Assembly: GCF_005696555.1 (NCBI RefSeq)
Contig: NZ_CP040005.1
Coordinates: 1,798,001 to 1,862,000, forward strand
Direction of reading: 5' to 3'
Source of the DNA: Actinomyces sp. oral taxon 171 str. F0337
GTDB taxonomy: Bacteria; Actinomycetota; Actinomycetes; Actinomycetales; Actinomycetaceae
Length of the DNA stretch: 64,000 nt
How positions within the stretch are numbered: position 1 is the first letter of the stretch; every line of letters begins with the position of its first letter. This document shows positions 52,515-61,945 of this stretch, piece after piece. The translations under genes and the position numbers were made by a program. The notes under the pieces were generated by a model that was not told where the DNA came from, made no database searches, and was given only the letters and a program-made list of their open reading frames with translations.

Positions 52515-52827
52515 CAAATAACCTCGTAGACAATACAGTCACCGACTGCTTGTGGACATCACGAGACTATCAAGATGAAGCCAGAACGCCACCTGGGAGC
52601 GAGCCGTCACTGAGTTTGCACGACCGTGAGAATATAGCCCACACCCCGTCTCCACCTTCCTGGGGCAGGGCTGCACCACGGACGGGCCGCTACGCGTGGT
52701 TTATTGATCAGGACACGGCGAGATCACGAACAGTCTTCCGCAACGACGCCCGCGCCGGCCGGCGTCAGTTCGGTGACTCCATCAGGGCGAGTGCAATGCC
52801 ACTCGGTCACTCACCGGAGAGGAGCCG
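52515..52827. other. 313-bp intergenic region between dnaE and the BCCT gene
   Basis: No supportable gene. It holds a hairpin at 52745-52766 and an AT-richer patch near 52520-52580 that should contain the BCCT promoter, although no clear -35/-10 pair could be fixed. The open frame on the plus strand (52316-52831) looks non-coding. Confidence 0.6.
52745..52766 (-). terminator. Terminator candidate after dnaE
   Basis: GACGCC (52745-52750) and GGCGTC (52761-52766) flank a GC-rich 10-base loop, 62 bases after the dnaE stop. The stem is short, so confidence is limited. Confidence 0.4.
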
Positions 52828-55800
52828 TTAGTGGCGCAGGCACCCCGGTCCGAGGAGTGCCTTGATGTCGGAGTAGAAGGCGGGAGAGGCCTCCACCCGA
52901 AGCGAGGGGGCCAGCTGGGTACGCACCTCGCGCCCCGGGCTGGTCAGTGTCAGACGGACCGTGGACCCGCCCGGGTGCTTGGCGAGCACGTCCTTGAACT
53001 GTTCCACCAGCGGCCCGGTGCACCGGTTGGTGGGCAGGGTGATGAGAACCGCCTCGTGGGCGGCGCTGGAGATGTCCGGGATCGTCATCTCCTGGGCGTA
53101 CAGGGCGACCTGCCCGTCACGCCGATTGAGACGTCCACGCACCGTCACCACCGTGTCCGGGGCCAGCATGGTGGAGACCGTTTGGTAGGTCTGGGGGAAG
53201 AAGAGCACCTCGACGCTTCCAGCCAGGTCCTCGACCTGGGCGATGGCCCACAGGTTGCCCTGCTTGGTGGTCTTGCGGGTCAGCGAGGTGATGAGGCCGG
53301 CAATGGTGACCATGGCGCCGTCGGGCAGCTCGTCGTTCTCGTGGAGCTCGGAGATCTCCTTGTCCGCGAGCTTGCCGAGCAGTCCCTCCAGCCCCATGAG
53401 GGGGTGGTCGGAGACGTAGAGCCCAAGCATGTCGCGCTCATAGGCGAGCTTGTCCTTCTTGTCCCACTCCGGCAGGTTGGGAACGTCGGAGGAGAAGACC
53501 GGACCGTTACCGAAGGGCGAGTCGTCGGCGTCGTCGGGACCGCCCACGAGGGAGGCGAACAGGTCGAACTGGCCGGCGGCCTCGTTGCGCTTGACCCCGA
53601 TGACCTCGTCGACGAAGTCCTCGTGACAGGCCTGCAGGGAGCGCCGGGTGTGTCCCAGGGAGTCGAAGGCCCCGGCCTTGATGAGCGAGTCGATGGTGCG
53701 CTTGTTGCACACGACCGCGGGGACCTTGTCGAGGAAGTCCTCGAAGGAGGTGAACTCGCCCTTCTCCTCCCTGGCGGCCACGATCGCGTCGACGACGTTG
53801 ATGCCGACGTTGCGCACCGCGGACAGCCCGAAGCGCACGTCCTCGTCGACCGCGGAGAACTGCGCCCGCGAGGCGTTGACGTCCGGGGGCAGCACGGTGA
53901 TGCCCATGTGGCGGCACTCCCCCAGGTAGACGGCCAGCTTGTCCTTGTTGTCCTTCTGGCTGGTGAGCAGGGCGGCCATGTACTCGGTGGGATAATGCGC
54001 CTTGAGGTAGGCCGTCCAGTAGGACACGACGCCGTAGGCGGCCGAGTGGGCCTTGTTGAAGGCGTACTTGGCGAAGGGGACGACGACGTCCCACAGGGTC
54101 TTGACGCTCTCCTTGGAGAAACCGGCCTGGACCATGCCGGCCTCGAACTCGACGAACATCTTGGCCAGGATGTCCATCTTCTTCTTACCCATGGCCTTGC
54201 GCAGCGCGTCGGCCTTGCCCATGGAGAATCCCGCCAGGTCGGTGGCGATCTTCATGACCTGCTCCTGGTACACGATGAGACCGTGCGTGGTCCCCAGAAT
54301 CGGGTCGAGGGCGTCCTTGAGCTCGGGGTGGATCGGGACGACCTCCTGCAGGCCGTTCTTGCGCAGCGCGTAGTTGGTGTGAGACTCAGCCCCCATGGGG
54401 CCGGGCCGGTAGAGGGCGCCGACGGCGGAGATGTCCTCGAAGTTGTCTGGCTTCATCAGGCGCAGCAGCGTGCGCATCCCCCCACCGTCGAGCTGGAAGA
54501 CGCCCAGCGTCTCACCGCGTGAGAGCAGCTCGTAGGTGGCGCGGTCATCGAGCTCGACGTGGTCGATGTCCAGGGCCGGCTTGCCGTTGGCGACGATGTT
54601 CTCCAGGGCGTCGGAGATGACCGTGAGGTTGCGCAGTCCCAGGAAGTCCATCTTGAGCAGGCCCAGGTGCTCGCAGGTGGGGTAGTCGAACTGGGTGATG
54701 ACGGCGCCGTCCTGCAGGCGCTGCATCATGGGGATGATGTCGGTCAGGGTGGCTGAGGACATGATGACGGCGCAGGCGTGGACGCCCCACTGACGGGTCA
54801 TTCCCTCCAGCCCCTTGGCCAGCTCGACGATCTTCTGGGCGTCGGGGTCCTCGGCGTGGAGCTTGCGGAACTCCTCGGCCTCGCCGTAGCGCTCGTCGTC
54901 GGGGTTGAAGATGCCCTTGATGGAGATGTCCTTGCCCTGGACCGAGGGGGGCATGGCCTTGGTGAGCCGGTCGCCGACCGCGTAGGGGTAGCCCATGACG
55001 CGGCTGGAGTCCTTCAGGGACTGCTTGGCCTTGATGACACCGTATGTGACCACCTGGCTGATGCGGTCGGCGCCGTACTTCTCACGCACGTACTCGATGA
55101 CCTCGTCGCGCCGGCGCTCGTCGAAGTCGACGTCGATATCGGGCATGGAGATGCGCTCAGGGTTGAGGAAGCGCTCGAAGATGAGTCCGTGTCGCAGCGG
55201 GTTGAGCTCGGTAATGCCCATGGCGTAGGCGACCATGGACCCGGCTCCTGAGCCGCGTCCCGGCCCGACCCGGATGCCGTGGGCCTTGGCCCAGTTGATG
55301 TAGTCGGCCACAACGAGGAAGTAGCCGGGGAATCCCATCTGGGTGATGACGCTGATCTCGTACTCGGCCTGCTTGCGGCAGTCCTCGGGGATGTCGCCGT
55401 TGAACCGGTGGTCCATGCCGCGCCAGCACTCCTTGATGAACCAGGACTCGTCGGTCTCCCCCTCGGGGACGGGGAAGGCCGGCATGAACGATGCCCCCTC
55501 GTCCACGGTGCGGAAGTGCACGTCGCACTGCTCGGCCACGAGCAGGGTGTTGTCGCAGGCCTGAGGCATCTCGGAGAAGAGACGGCGCATCTCGGAGCCG
55601 GGGCGCAGGTAGTAGGTGTCACCATCGAACCTGAAGCGATCAGGATCGGAGAGCACGGAGCCGGAGTTGATGCACAGCATCGCGTCCTGAATGGTGCGGT
55701 CCTCTGGGCGCACGTAGTGGGAGTCATTGGTGGCCAGCAGCGGGGCTCCGATCTCCTGGGCCAGGCGCAGCAGGTCCTTGGTGACGCGCTGCTCGATCTC

Positions 55801-56421
55801 CAGGCCGTGGTCCATGAGCTCGACGTAGAAGAACTCCTTGCCGAAGATGTCCTGCAGCTCTCCGGCAGTGCGCAGGGCCTCGTCCCACTGGCCCAGGCGC
55901 AGGCGGGTCTGAACCTCCGACGAGGGGCAGCCGGTGGAGCCGATGAGGCCGCCCGAGTAGCGCGAGAGCAGCTCGCGGTCGATACGAGGCGCCTTGCCCC
56001 ACTGGCCCTCCAGGGAGGCGAAGGAGTCCATGCGCATGAGGTTGTGCAGGCCCTCGTTGTTGCGTGAGAGCAGTGTCATGTGCGTGTAGGAGCCGCGGGC
56101 CGAGACGTCATCGCTCCTCTGAGACTCATCGCCCCAGAAGACACGGGTCTTGTCAAAGCGGGACGTGCCCGGCGTCATGTACGCCTCCACCCCGATGATC
56201 GGCTTGATACCGGCAGCCGTGGCGGCCGCATAGAACTCGTAGGCTCCGAACATGTAGCCGTGGTCGGTGATCGCCAGGGCTGGCTGTCCCAGGCGCTTGG
56301 CCTCGGCCACGTAGTCCTTGATCTTCCCGGCGCCGTCCAGCATGGAGTAGTCGGTGTGGACGTGGAGGTGGACGAAGTCGTCCTTGGGGGCTGCATCTTC
56401 TTGACTGCTCATCTCCGCCAT
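52828..56421 (-). CDS. dnaE: DNA polymerase III alpha subunit
   Basis: 1197 residues, the usual size for actinobacterial DnaE1. Seen: PHP domain at the N-terminus (HLHVHTDYSMLDGAGKI, ITDHGYMFG), palm with GPGRGSGAGSMVAYAMGI and the metal aspartates in MPDIDVDFDERRRD (about residues 420-434), fingers RQWGVHACAVIMS, PHP-associated and OB-fold region (MVTIAGLITSLTRKTTKQGN) near residue 1040. Main replicative polymerase. ATG 56421 or ATG 56412 may start it. Confidence 0.97.
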   Translation of the reverse strand: MAEMSSQEDAAPKDDFVHLHVHTDYSMLDGAGKIKDYVAEAKRLGQPALAITDHGYMFGAYEFYAAATAAGIKPIIGVEAYMTPGTSRFDKTRVFWGDESQRSDDVSARGSYTHMTLLSRNNEGLHNLMRMDSFASLEGQWGKAPRIDRELLSRYSGGLIGSTGCPSSEVQTRLRLGQWDEALRTAGELQDIFGKEFFYVELMDHGLEIEQRVTKDLLRLAQEIGAPLLATNDSHYVRPEDRTIQDAMLCINSGSVLSDPDRFRFDGDTYYLRPGSEMRRLFSEMPQACDNTLLVAEQCDVHFRTVDEGASFMPAFPVPEGETDESWFIKECWRGMDHRFNGDIPEDCRKQAEYEISVITQMGFPGYFLVVADYINWAKAHGIRVGPGRGSGAGSMVAYAMGITELNPLRHGLIFERFLNPERISMPDIDVDFDERRRDEVIEYVREKYGADRISQVVTYGVIKAKQSLKDSSRVMGYPYAVGDRLTKAMPPSVQGKDISIKGIFNPDDERYGEAEEFRKLHAEDPDAQKIVELAKGLEGMTRQWGVHACAVIMSSATLTDIIPMMQRLQDGAVITQFDYPTCEHLGLLKMDFLGLRNLTVISDALENIVANGKPALDIDHVELDDRATYELLSRGETLGVFQLDGGGMRTLLRLMKPDNFEDISAVGALYRPGPMGAESHTNYALRKNGLQEVVPIHPELKDALDPILGTTHGLIVYQEQVMKIATDLAGFSMGKADALRKAMGKKKMDILAKMFVEFEAGMVQAGFSKESVKTLWDVVVPFAKYAFNKAHSAAYGVVSYWTAYLKAHYPTEYMAALLTSQKDNKDKLAVYLGECRHMGITVLPPDVNASRAQFSAVDEDVRFGLSAVRNVGINVVDAIVAAREEKGEFTSFEDFLDKVPAVVCNKRTIDSLIKAGAFDSLGHTRRSLQACHEDFVDEVIGVKRNEAAGQFDLFASLVGGPDDADDSPFGNGPVFSSDVPNLPEWDKKDKLAYERDMLGLYVSDHPLMGLEGLLGKLADKEISELHENDELPDGAMVTIAGLITSLTRKTTKQGNLWAIAQVEDLAGSVEVLFFPQTYQTVSTMLAPDTVVTVRGRLNRRDGQVALYAQEMTIPDISSAAHEAVLITLPTNRCTGPLVEQFKDVLAKHPGGSTVRLTLTSPGREVRTQLAPSLRVEASPAFYSDIKALLGPGCLRH

Positions 56422-56615
56422 GGCCCCATCCTAGGCCCGCCCGGTGTCGTGTCTCCTGGAGGGACCGAGCGCGTCGTCCGCTGGGAGGGCCGGAGTTTCC
56501 CCGGCCTTGAGGGACCGTTGCCGGGGTGGCCGGGAGGTAGCCCGGTAAGCCGGGTGAGAAATCTGCCGCTGGCGGGCGGACACGCTCCCCACCGTGCCCG
56601 AGAGGCGATACGGGG

Positions 56616-57584
56616 TCAGCTGCGCCCTCGGGCGGCGGCCTCCCGTGGAACGAGGAGACTGTGCGTGAGATCGAGGACGGGCGTGGGCACACCCGCCTCG
56701 TCGCCGGCGCGGCACAGGGAGCCGAGCTGGGCGTCGAGCTCACTGGGCAGGCCTGAGGCGATGTCCCGTTGCATCGATGTGGTGGCGTCGGCCGGCTGGG
56801 CGTCGGCCATGCGCAGGGCCGCGGCGAGCGGGTCGGGGGCGTCGTCGGTGGCCAGGTCGTGCCCCAGGGCCGCGGCGACGGCAACGACCTCGTGCACGGC
56901 CTCGGTGAAGGTGTCTCTCAGGTCGCTGCGCAGGACGCCGATGGGCGCGTTCGTGACGGCACCGAGTGCTCCTTGGACGACGACGAAGGAGACTTTGCGC
57001 CACAGCTCCGCCCAGATGGAGCTGGGTACCCAGGCGCGGACGCCGGCCGCTTCCAGGGCATCGACCGCGGCGCTGCTGCGAGCGGTGGCGCTGCCGCTCC
57101 ACTCCCCCAGGGCCAGCGAGCCGGCACTGCCGATGGTGCGGACGTTTCCGGGCGAGATGGTGGCGGAGTAGACGCGGGCGACTCCGGGCAGGACGTGCTC
57201 CTTCCCGACGGCGTCGGCGAGCAGTCCGGGCGCGCTGATCCCGTTCTGGGTGGAGACGACGCCGGTGGTGGGGCCGGTCAGGCGCCTGAGCGTAGGAGCG
57301 AGCTGCGGTAGCGCATCGACCTTCGTGGTCACGAAGACCAGGTCCGGGTCACCGCCCAGAGCGCCGGTGAGCTCCTCCGGGGCATCACTGGCCAGTGGCG
57401 TCTCGATGCGGGCGGTCACGGTGCCGGGCTCGCCTCCGGAGCAGTCGCGCAGCATCAGTCCGCCCGAGCGCAGGGCTGCCAGGGTGCGGTTGTGAACGAG
57501 GAACCCGACCTGCTGGCCACTGGCCGACAGGCGGGTGCCGAGCCATCCTCCGATGCCACCGGCACCGATGATGACGATCCGCAT
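56616..57584 (-). CDS. panE: 2-dehydropantoate 2-reductase (ketopantoate reductase family)
   Basis: 322 residues. Seen: NADP-binding MRIVIIGAGGIGGWLGTRLSASG at the start, KVDALPQL, TTGVVSTQNGI with the conserved Asn, and a C-terminal helical domain with AELWRKVSFVVVQGALGAVTNAPIG containing the conserved Lys/Asn. It reduces ketopantoate to pantoate in coenzyme A synthesis, though paralogues of this family act on other substrates. Lies upstream of dnaE on the same strand. Confidence 0.86.
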   Translation of the reverse strand: MRIVIIGAGGIGGWLGTRLSASGQQVGFLVHNRTLAALRSGGLMLRDCSGGEPGTVTARIETPLASDAPEELTGALGGDPDLVFVTTKVDALPQLAPTLRRLTGPTTGVVSTQNGISAPGLLADAVGKEHVLPGVARVYSATISPGNVRTIGSAGSLALGEWSGSATARSSAAVDALEAAGVRAWVPSSIWAELWRKVSFVVVQGALGAVTNAPIGVLRSDLRDTFTEAVHEVVAVAAALGHDLATDDAPDPLAAALRMADAQPADATTSMQRDIASGLPSELDAQLGSLCRAGDEAGVPTPVLDLTHSLLVPREAAARGRS

Positions 57585-57650
57585 GAGTGTCTCCTCTCGG
57601 TCCTGCTGTTGTCCGCACGTGCACGTGTGCGGGGGTGTCAGTGGCCGACC

Positions 57651-58301
57651 TCAGGTGGTGCGGCGGGCACTGCCCTCGGCGCTGATACTGCTGACGGTGC
57701 GGGCCATGTCCTGGTGCCAGATGCCGGCGTCGAGGTAGCGGTGCCCACTCAGGACCTGGTATCCGCAGCTCTCGTAGAAGCCCATGGCCTGCTCCTGAGC
57801 GGAGAGAACCACCTCCACGCGGGGCCGGTCGGAGTGACTCAGGGCGGTCTGCTCGAGGGCGGCGACGACACGGGTCCCGAGCCCAGTACCGCGCGCGATG
57901 CTACGTACGGCCAGCCGACCCAGATGGACCCGACCGGGGTGCTCGGGCTCCATCAGGATGCGTCCGGCGCCCAGGGGCGTGCCGTCGGCTCCGCTGGCCA
58001 GGAGGTGGATCGTGGTGGCCTCCTCGTCACGCGCGTCGATCTCCTGGGCGAGGGGAACCGCCTGCTCACCGACGAAGACCTCGAGGCGCACGTCGGCCAC
58101 GGCCGTGCGGAGCCGGTCAGCCTCGGGGCCCGTCTCATCGCCGCGAGCGGTTGCGAAGCCGATGGGCTCTTGGACGACGGTGGCCGGGCGGATCTCAAGA
58201 GCGGGCAGACCGGAACTGTCCCCTTCAGCAACCACCCATGCCGCGGACCAGGAACTCGGGTCGTCGGGTGAGTCTGTCTTGATACTCATGGTGCCGCTCA
58301 C
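57651..58301 (-). CDS. GNAT-family N-acetyltransferase
   Basis: 216 residues; GTG 58301 overlaps the pseudouridine-synthase stop (GTGA), and ATG 58289 is an alternative. Seen: an N-terminal extension of about 60 residues, then [63 protein letters not shown], where RGTGLG is the acetyl-CoA pyrophosphate loop, and [23 protein letters not shown]. The ElaA-like pattern fits small-molecule acetylation. Substrate unknown. Third gene of lspA-rluA-GNAT. Confidence 0.85.
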   Translation of the reverse strand: MSGTMSIKTDSPDDPSSWSAAWVVAEGDSSGLPALEIRPATVVQEPIGFATARGDETGPEADRLRTAVADVRLEVFVGEQAVPLAQEIDARDEEATTIHLLASGADGTPLGAGRILMEPEHPGRVHLGRLAVRSIARGTGLGTRVVAALEQTALSHSDRPRVEVVLSAQEQAMGFYESCGYQVLSGHRYLDAGIWHQDMARTVSSISAEGSARRTT

Positions 58302-59218
58302 GGTAGGCGAAGGACGTCGAGGGCGTGGGTGAGGTCGGCAGGGTACCCGGAGGTGAAGACCATGTGCTCACCGGTGATGGGGTGGGCGATCCCGAGCTCG
58401 CGGGCGTGGAGCCACTGGCGGATCAGACCGGTGCGTGCCGTCATGGCCGGATCGGCGCCGTAGGTGGCGTCTCCGACGCAGGGGTGGCCAACGGCGGCCA
58501 TATGGACGCGGATCTGGTGGGTGCGTCCGGTCTCGAGGTGGATCTCGGCCAGACAGGCCCCGGGCATCGCCTCGATGACGTCGTAGTGGGTGATGGACTC
58601 GCGCCCGCCCTCGATGATGGCCATCTTCCACTCCCGGCTGGGGTGGCGGCCGATGGGTGCCTCGATCGTGCCGCTGGAGGGATCGAGGTGGCCCTGCACC
58701 AGGGCGTGGTAGACCTTGTCCACCGTGTGCTCCCGGAAGGCGCGTTTGAGCACCGAGTAAGCCCGCTCCCCCTTGGCCACGATCATGACGCCCGAGGTGC
58801 CCACGTCCAGGCGCGAGACAATGCCCTGGCGCTCGGCGGCGCCGGAGGTGGCCACCCGGACGCGCATGGCCTTGAGAGCGCCGAGGACGTCGGGACCGTC
58901 CCAGCCCATGGAGGGGTGTGCGGCCACACCTGCAGGTTTGTCGACGACGACGATGTCCTCGTCCTCGTAGAGCAGCTCCATGCCCTCCACAGGCGTGGCA
59001 ACCGGTTCGACGGGACGCGGGTCGGGCAGGTCGACCTCGAGAAGCTCGCCCGCATGCAGACGAGCGGACTTGGCCAGGTCCTCACCGTTCCTGCGCACGC
59101 CACCGGCCTCGCACAAGTCCCCGACCCGGCTACGGGACAGCCCCGTCATCCTGGCCAGTGCGGCATCGACGCGTTCGCCGTCGAAGCCGTCGGGTACGGG
59201 CAGCAGGCGCGTGCTCAT
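58298..59218 (-). CDS. RluA/RluD-family pseudouridine synthase
   Basis: 306 residues. Seen: an N-terminal S4 domain ([22 protein letters not shown]), [10 protein letters not shown] at 94-103, and the catalytic Asp138 in [16 protein letters not shown]. The family usually has HRLD; here Ser replaces His before RLD, which is common in some branches. Converts uridines in rRNA to pseudouridine. Coupled to lspA by ATGA, an arrangement widely conserved. Confidence 0.94.
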   Translation of the reverse strand: MSTRLLPVPDGFDGERVDAALARMTGLSRSRVGDLCEAGGVRRNGEDLAKSARLHAGELLEVDLPDPRPVEPVATPVEGMELLYEDEDIVVVDKPAGVAAHPSMGWDGPDVLGALKAMRVRVATSGAAERQGIVSRLDVGTSGVMIVAKGERAYSVLKRAFREHTVDKVYHALVQGHLDPSSGTIEAPIGRHPSREWKMAIIEGGRESITHYDVIEAMPGACLAEIHLETGRTHQIRVHMAAVGHPCVGDATYGADPAMTARTGLIRQWLHARELGIAHPITGEHMVFTSGYPADLTHALDVLRLP

Positions 59219-60018
59219 TGCTGCTCCGCTGGGGTCGTCCGCGTTGCCGCCTCTGAGGACCCCGATGGCTTCGAGGGCGTCTCGCCGCTGTTCTTCCGGT
59301 GGACTCGGGATCCTCGGCGGATTGAGGAGGCCGATCCGCCGGCCCCTCCGTCCTCCGGAGCGTTCTGGGCGCCGGCACGCGTGCCGTCGATCTCCCAGCC
59401 TCCCAGGGACAGGATGATGATGCCCGCGGCGGCCAGTACGATCGCGATGTCTGCGACATTACCGACGAAGTAACCGCCGTAGTCGATGAAGTCGATGACG
59501 TGTCCACGCAGGAAACCGGGCTCACGCAGGAGGCGGTCGATGAGGTTGCCGACCGCCCCGCCAAGCACCAGACCGAGAGCCACCGCCCAGGACCGAGACG
59601 CCAGGTTCCGGGAGACACGGATGATGATGACCACGACCAAGGAGGCGATGAGTGCGAAGACCCAGGTCTGCCCCGTGGCGAAGGAGAAGGCGGCACCCGG
59701 GTTGCGCACCAGGACCAGTCCCAGTGCGTGACCGATCAGCGCCATGTGCCGACCGTCGGCCAGGGCGGAGAGTGCCCACTGCTTGGTGGCCTGGTCCACG
59801 ATGATGATGGCGACCGCCACCAACCACAGCACGATCACTGGGAGGCGTTTGAACCACTTCCTGCCCGCCTCCCCGTTCTCCTGAGGCTTCATGGATCTCT
59901 CCATGGCACTGAAGGGGTTGTCTGTGGGCAGCGAGACAACGTTATCGGTGTTACCGGCGCCACAGGCATTGCCGGCGGCTTCCTCCACGGAGGAGGCAGG
60001 ATCGACGTGGTCAGGCAT
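59215..60018 (-). CDS. lspA: Lipoprotein signal peptidase (signal peptidase II), extended form
   Basis: 267 residues from ATG 60018 (GAGAAAG just upstream). Seen: four membrane helices, NPGAAFSF at 106-113, catalytic Asp161 in GNLIDR and Asp190 in NVADIA, so it should be active. It cleaves prolipoproteins such as those encoded at 9415 and 34128. Both ends are longer than in typical LspA (about 160-200 residues): a 58-residue hydrophilic head and a 57-residue Ser/Gly/Arg/Glu-rich tail. The tail ends in a four-base overlap with the pseudouridine-synthase gene. Confidence 0.93.
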   Translation of the reverse strand: MPDHVDPASSVEEAAGNACGAGNTDNVVSLPTDNPFSAMERSMKPQENGEAGRKWFKRLPVIVLWLVAVAIIIVDQATKQWALSALADGRHMALIGHALGLVLVRNPGAAFSFATGQTWVFALIASLVVVIIIRVSRNLASRSWAVALGLVLGGAVGNLIDRLLREPGFLRGHVIDFIDYGGYFVGNVADIAIVLAAAGIIILSLGGWEIDGTRAGAQNAPEDGGAGGSASSIRRGSRVHRKNSGETPSKPSGSSEAATRTTPAEQQ

Positions 60019-60076
60019 AGGGCTTTCTCGCATTGCGTTCAGAGGAGAACAGGTGACGAATGGGCTGTGTACCCAG

Positions 60077-60112
60077 CGAAGGGCGGCGACCCTCGCGGGT
60101 CACCGCCCTTCG
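60077..60112 (-). terminator. Terminator after divIVA
   Basis: A 10-bp perfect stem CGAAGGGCGG/CCGCCCTTCG continues, after one mismatch, into GACCC/GGGTC capped on the minus strand by a GCGA tetraloop. It lies 134 bases after the divIVA stop in a gene-free stretch (60019-60246) that otherwise shows nothing. Confidence 0.7.
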
Positions 60113-60246
60113 ATAGAGGCCGCGTCACTGACGTCTGGAGGAGGTGAACCATCCTGAGCGGATGGGGAGCATCGTGATGGGGCTCCATTGGCCAGTCCCT
60201 GAAGTGTTCACGAACGTAGGCCGGGAGGCGATCACTGCCTGGAGGA

Positions 60247-60855
60247 TCACAAGCCGGAGATGGAGCTCTCGCCGCCGTCCTCGACGTTGGCCAGAAGGTT
60301 CTGCAGGTAGCTCTTGAGGCGAGTGCGGTAGTCGGACTCGAAGCGCCGCAGCTCGTCGATCTTCTGCTCGAGGGCGGCACGCTCCTTCTCCAGCTGGGCG
60401 AGGGTGCGGTTGCGCTGATCCTCTGCCTCACGCACGATCTGCTCACCGGTGGAGCGAGCCTCGGTGACAATGCGCTCACCCTCCGCCTTGCCGTTGGCGA
60501 CGTGCTCGTCGTGGAGCCGCTGGGCCAGCTCGAGCATGCCGGACGCGGCAGCCGGGCCCTGAGCGCCGGAGTCTCCGGAAGAGATGGCCGGCATGGACAT
60601 GGCAGGCTCTGCCTGGACCGGAGATACCGGGGAGGCGGGGGCGGAGGGGACAGAAGCCCCCTCGCTGAGCTGGGCGATTCGGCGGTTGGCGGCCTCGAGC
60701 TTGGCCTTGAGGTCGGCGTTCTCAGCCTCCAGCTGACGCATCGCCTCGACTACCTCGTCGAGGAACTCGTCGACCTCGTCCTGCTCGTAGCCCTCACGGA
60801 ACTTGGTCGCCTGGAACTTCTTGTTGAGGACGTCGTCTGCTGTCAGCAGCGTCAT
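60247..60855 (-). CDS. divIVA: DivIVA/Wag31 polar growth protein
   Basis: 202 residues from ATG 60855. Seen: the DivIVA N-terminal membrane-binding motif MTLLTADDVLNKKFQATKF and the coiled coil EVDEFLDEVVEAMRQLEAENADLKAKL... (given in parts: residues 27-70), a Ser/Pro/Ala linker, and a second coiled coil near 120-195. In actinobacteria it marks cell poles and septa and recruits the cell-wall machinery. It ends the ftsZ-pgeF-sepF-yggT-divIVA block. It is shorter than Wag31 of mycobacteria. Confidence 0.95.
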   Translation of the reverse strand: MTLLTADDVLNKKFQATKFREGYEQDEVDEFLDEVVEAMRQLEAENADLKAKLEAANRRIAQLSEGASVPSAPASPVSPVQAEPAMSMPAISSGDSGAQGPAAASGMLELAQRLHDEHVANGKAEGERIVTEARSTGEQIVREAEDQRNRTLAQLEKERAALEQKIDELRRFESDYRTRLKSYLQNLLANVEDGGESSISGL

Positions 60856-60927
60856 GGTCGTCACCTCGGTGTCGTTACGGATAAGGTCACGAGCACCGGG
60901 CATCCGGTCACTCATGCGGACAGAGTA

Positions 60928-60946
60928 CCTGAACTCGAGGTTCAGG
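60928..60946. repeat. Inverted repeat CCTGAAC-TCGAG-GTTCAGG upstream of divIVA
   Basis: Perfect 7-5-7 palindrome-like element, 73 bases before the divIVA ATG and overlapping the likely promoter area (TACTCT follows on the minus strand). Operator or hairpin; not resolved. Confidence 0.5.
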
Positions 60947-61019
60947 CCACATCAAGCGCGCTATCTCACGCTGACGTGAGAACAGCACTCTAGCGGTTCG
61001 CTCACGACTTCACACCTGT

Positions 61020-61316
61020 TCAGATGAGAAGTCGGAGGAACCACTGGAGCATCCAGATCCCGAAGACCAGGACTAGGAAACTCAGGTCGATACCGATCCC
61101 TCCCAGGCGTGCCATGGGAACCCTCCGGCGGATCACTCGCAGAGGTGGATCCGTCAGGGCGTAGACAAGGTTGGCCAGCACCAGGACGACCCCCTGAGGT
61201 CGCCACTGGCGGGCGAAGACCTGAATCCAGTCGAGCACGACCCTGACCAGGAGGATGAGGAAGTACAGGCTCAAAATGCTTGACAGGATCCCGGCCACTA
61301 CAGAGACGAGGTTCAC
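61020..61316 (-). CDS. YggT-family membrane protein
   Basis: 98 residues with two membrane segments (LILLVRVVLDWIQVF and LSFLVLVFGIWML) and the family motif VLVLANLVYALTDPPLRVIRRRVP. YggT proteins lie between sepF and divIVA in most Gram-positive division clusters, as here. The exact role is unclear; a link to division or osmotic balance is suggested for relatives. It follows sepF after 12 bases. Confidence 0.93.
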   Translation of the reverse strand: MNLVSVVAGILSSILSLYFLILLVRVVLDWIQVFARQWRPQGVVLVLANLVYALTDPPLRVIRRRVPMARLGGIGIDLSFLVLVFGIWMLQWFLRLLI

Positions 61317-61328
61317 GTACGGGTCAGC

Positions 61329-61793
61329 TCAGCTCTGGTTGAAGAAGCGGCCGCGAGCCTCGGCGACCTCACCGCCGTCGATCTCCACGCTGGCCGGCGT
61401 CAGCAGGAACACGCGCGGGGTGACACGCTCGATAGCGCCGTGCAGGCCAAAGACCAGACCAGCGGAGAAGTCCACCATGCGACGCGCGTCAGACTCACTC
61501 ATGCCGGTGAGGTTGATGATGACGGGAACGCCGTCACGGAAGGACTCGCCAATGATCCTGGCCTCGTTGTAGGTCGAGGGGTGAACCGTGACGATACGTC
61601 GAAGGTCCGGGGCGGCGGCAACGGGTTCGGGCGCAGCCGGGGCGGAGAAGTCCTCATACCCCTCGTCAACGAAGTCCTGCTCGTGCTCCTGCACGGCGTA
61701 GCTCGCGTCGGCAGCCTCATAGCTGTCCTCGTAGGTCTCCTCCTCCGGCTCTGAATAGCCGAGGAAACTGGTCATACTGCGCAGCGCGCCCAT
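61329..61793 (-). CDS. sepF: Cell division protein SepF
   Basis: 154 residues. Seen: an amphipathic membrane-binding start [15 protein letters not shown], an acidic Glu/Asp/Tyr-rich linker to about residue 60, then the core fold [39 protein letters not shown] and RVFLLTP. It anchors FtsZ filaments to the membrane and is essential in actinobacteria that lack FtsA. Confidence 0.96.
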   Translation of the reverse strand: MGALRSMTSFLGYSEPEEETYEDSYEAADASYAVQEHEQDFVDEGYEDFSAPAAPEPVAAAPDLRRIVTVHPSTYNEARIIGESFRDGVPVIINLTGMSESDARRMVDFSAGLVFGLHGAIERVTPRVFLLTPASVEIDGGEVAEARGRFFNQS

Positions 61794-61945
61794 CTATCGC
61801 TCCTTGGTTCGTCCGGTCCCCTGCGTTCCGGATGTGCTGCGACGGTATCCGCCCCCGCGACACCGCTTGGGGACCTCAACTCGGCGTGTCCCCCACCTCA
61901 GGTTTCAGGTAGGTCACGCCCAGGATTTATTCAGCAGACTAGGCC

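Noticed and set aside
52316..52831. Plus-strand 171-codon ORF over the dnaE-BCCT intergenic region
   Set aside because: Half of it is antisense to the BCCT gene, there is no ribosome site, and the amino-acid pattern is not protein-like.
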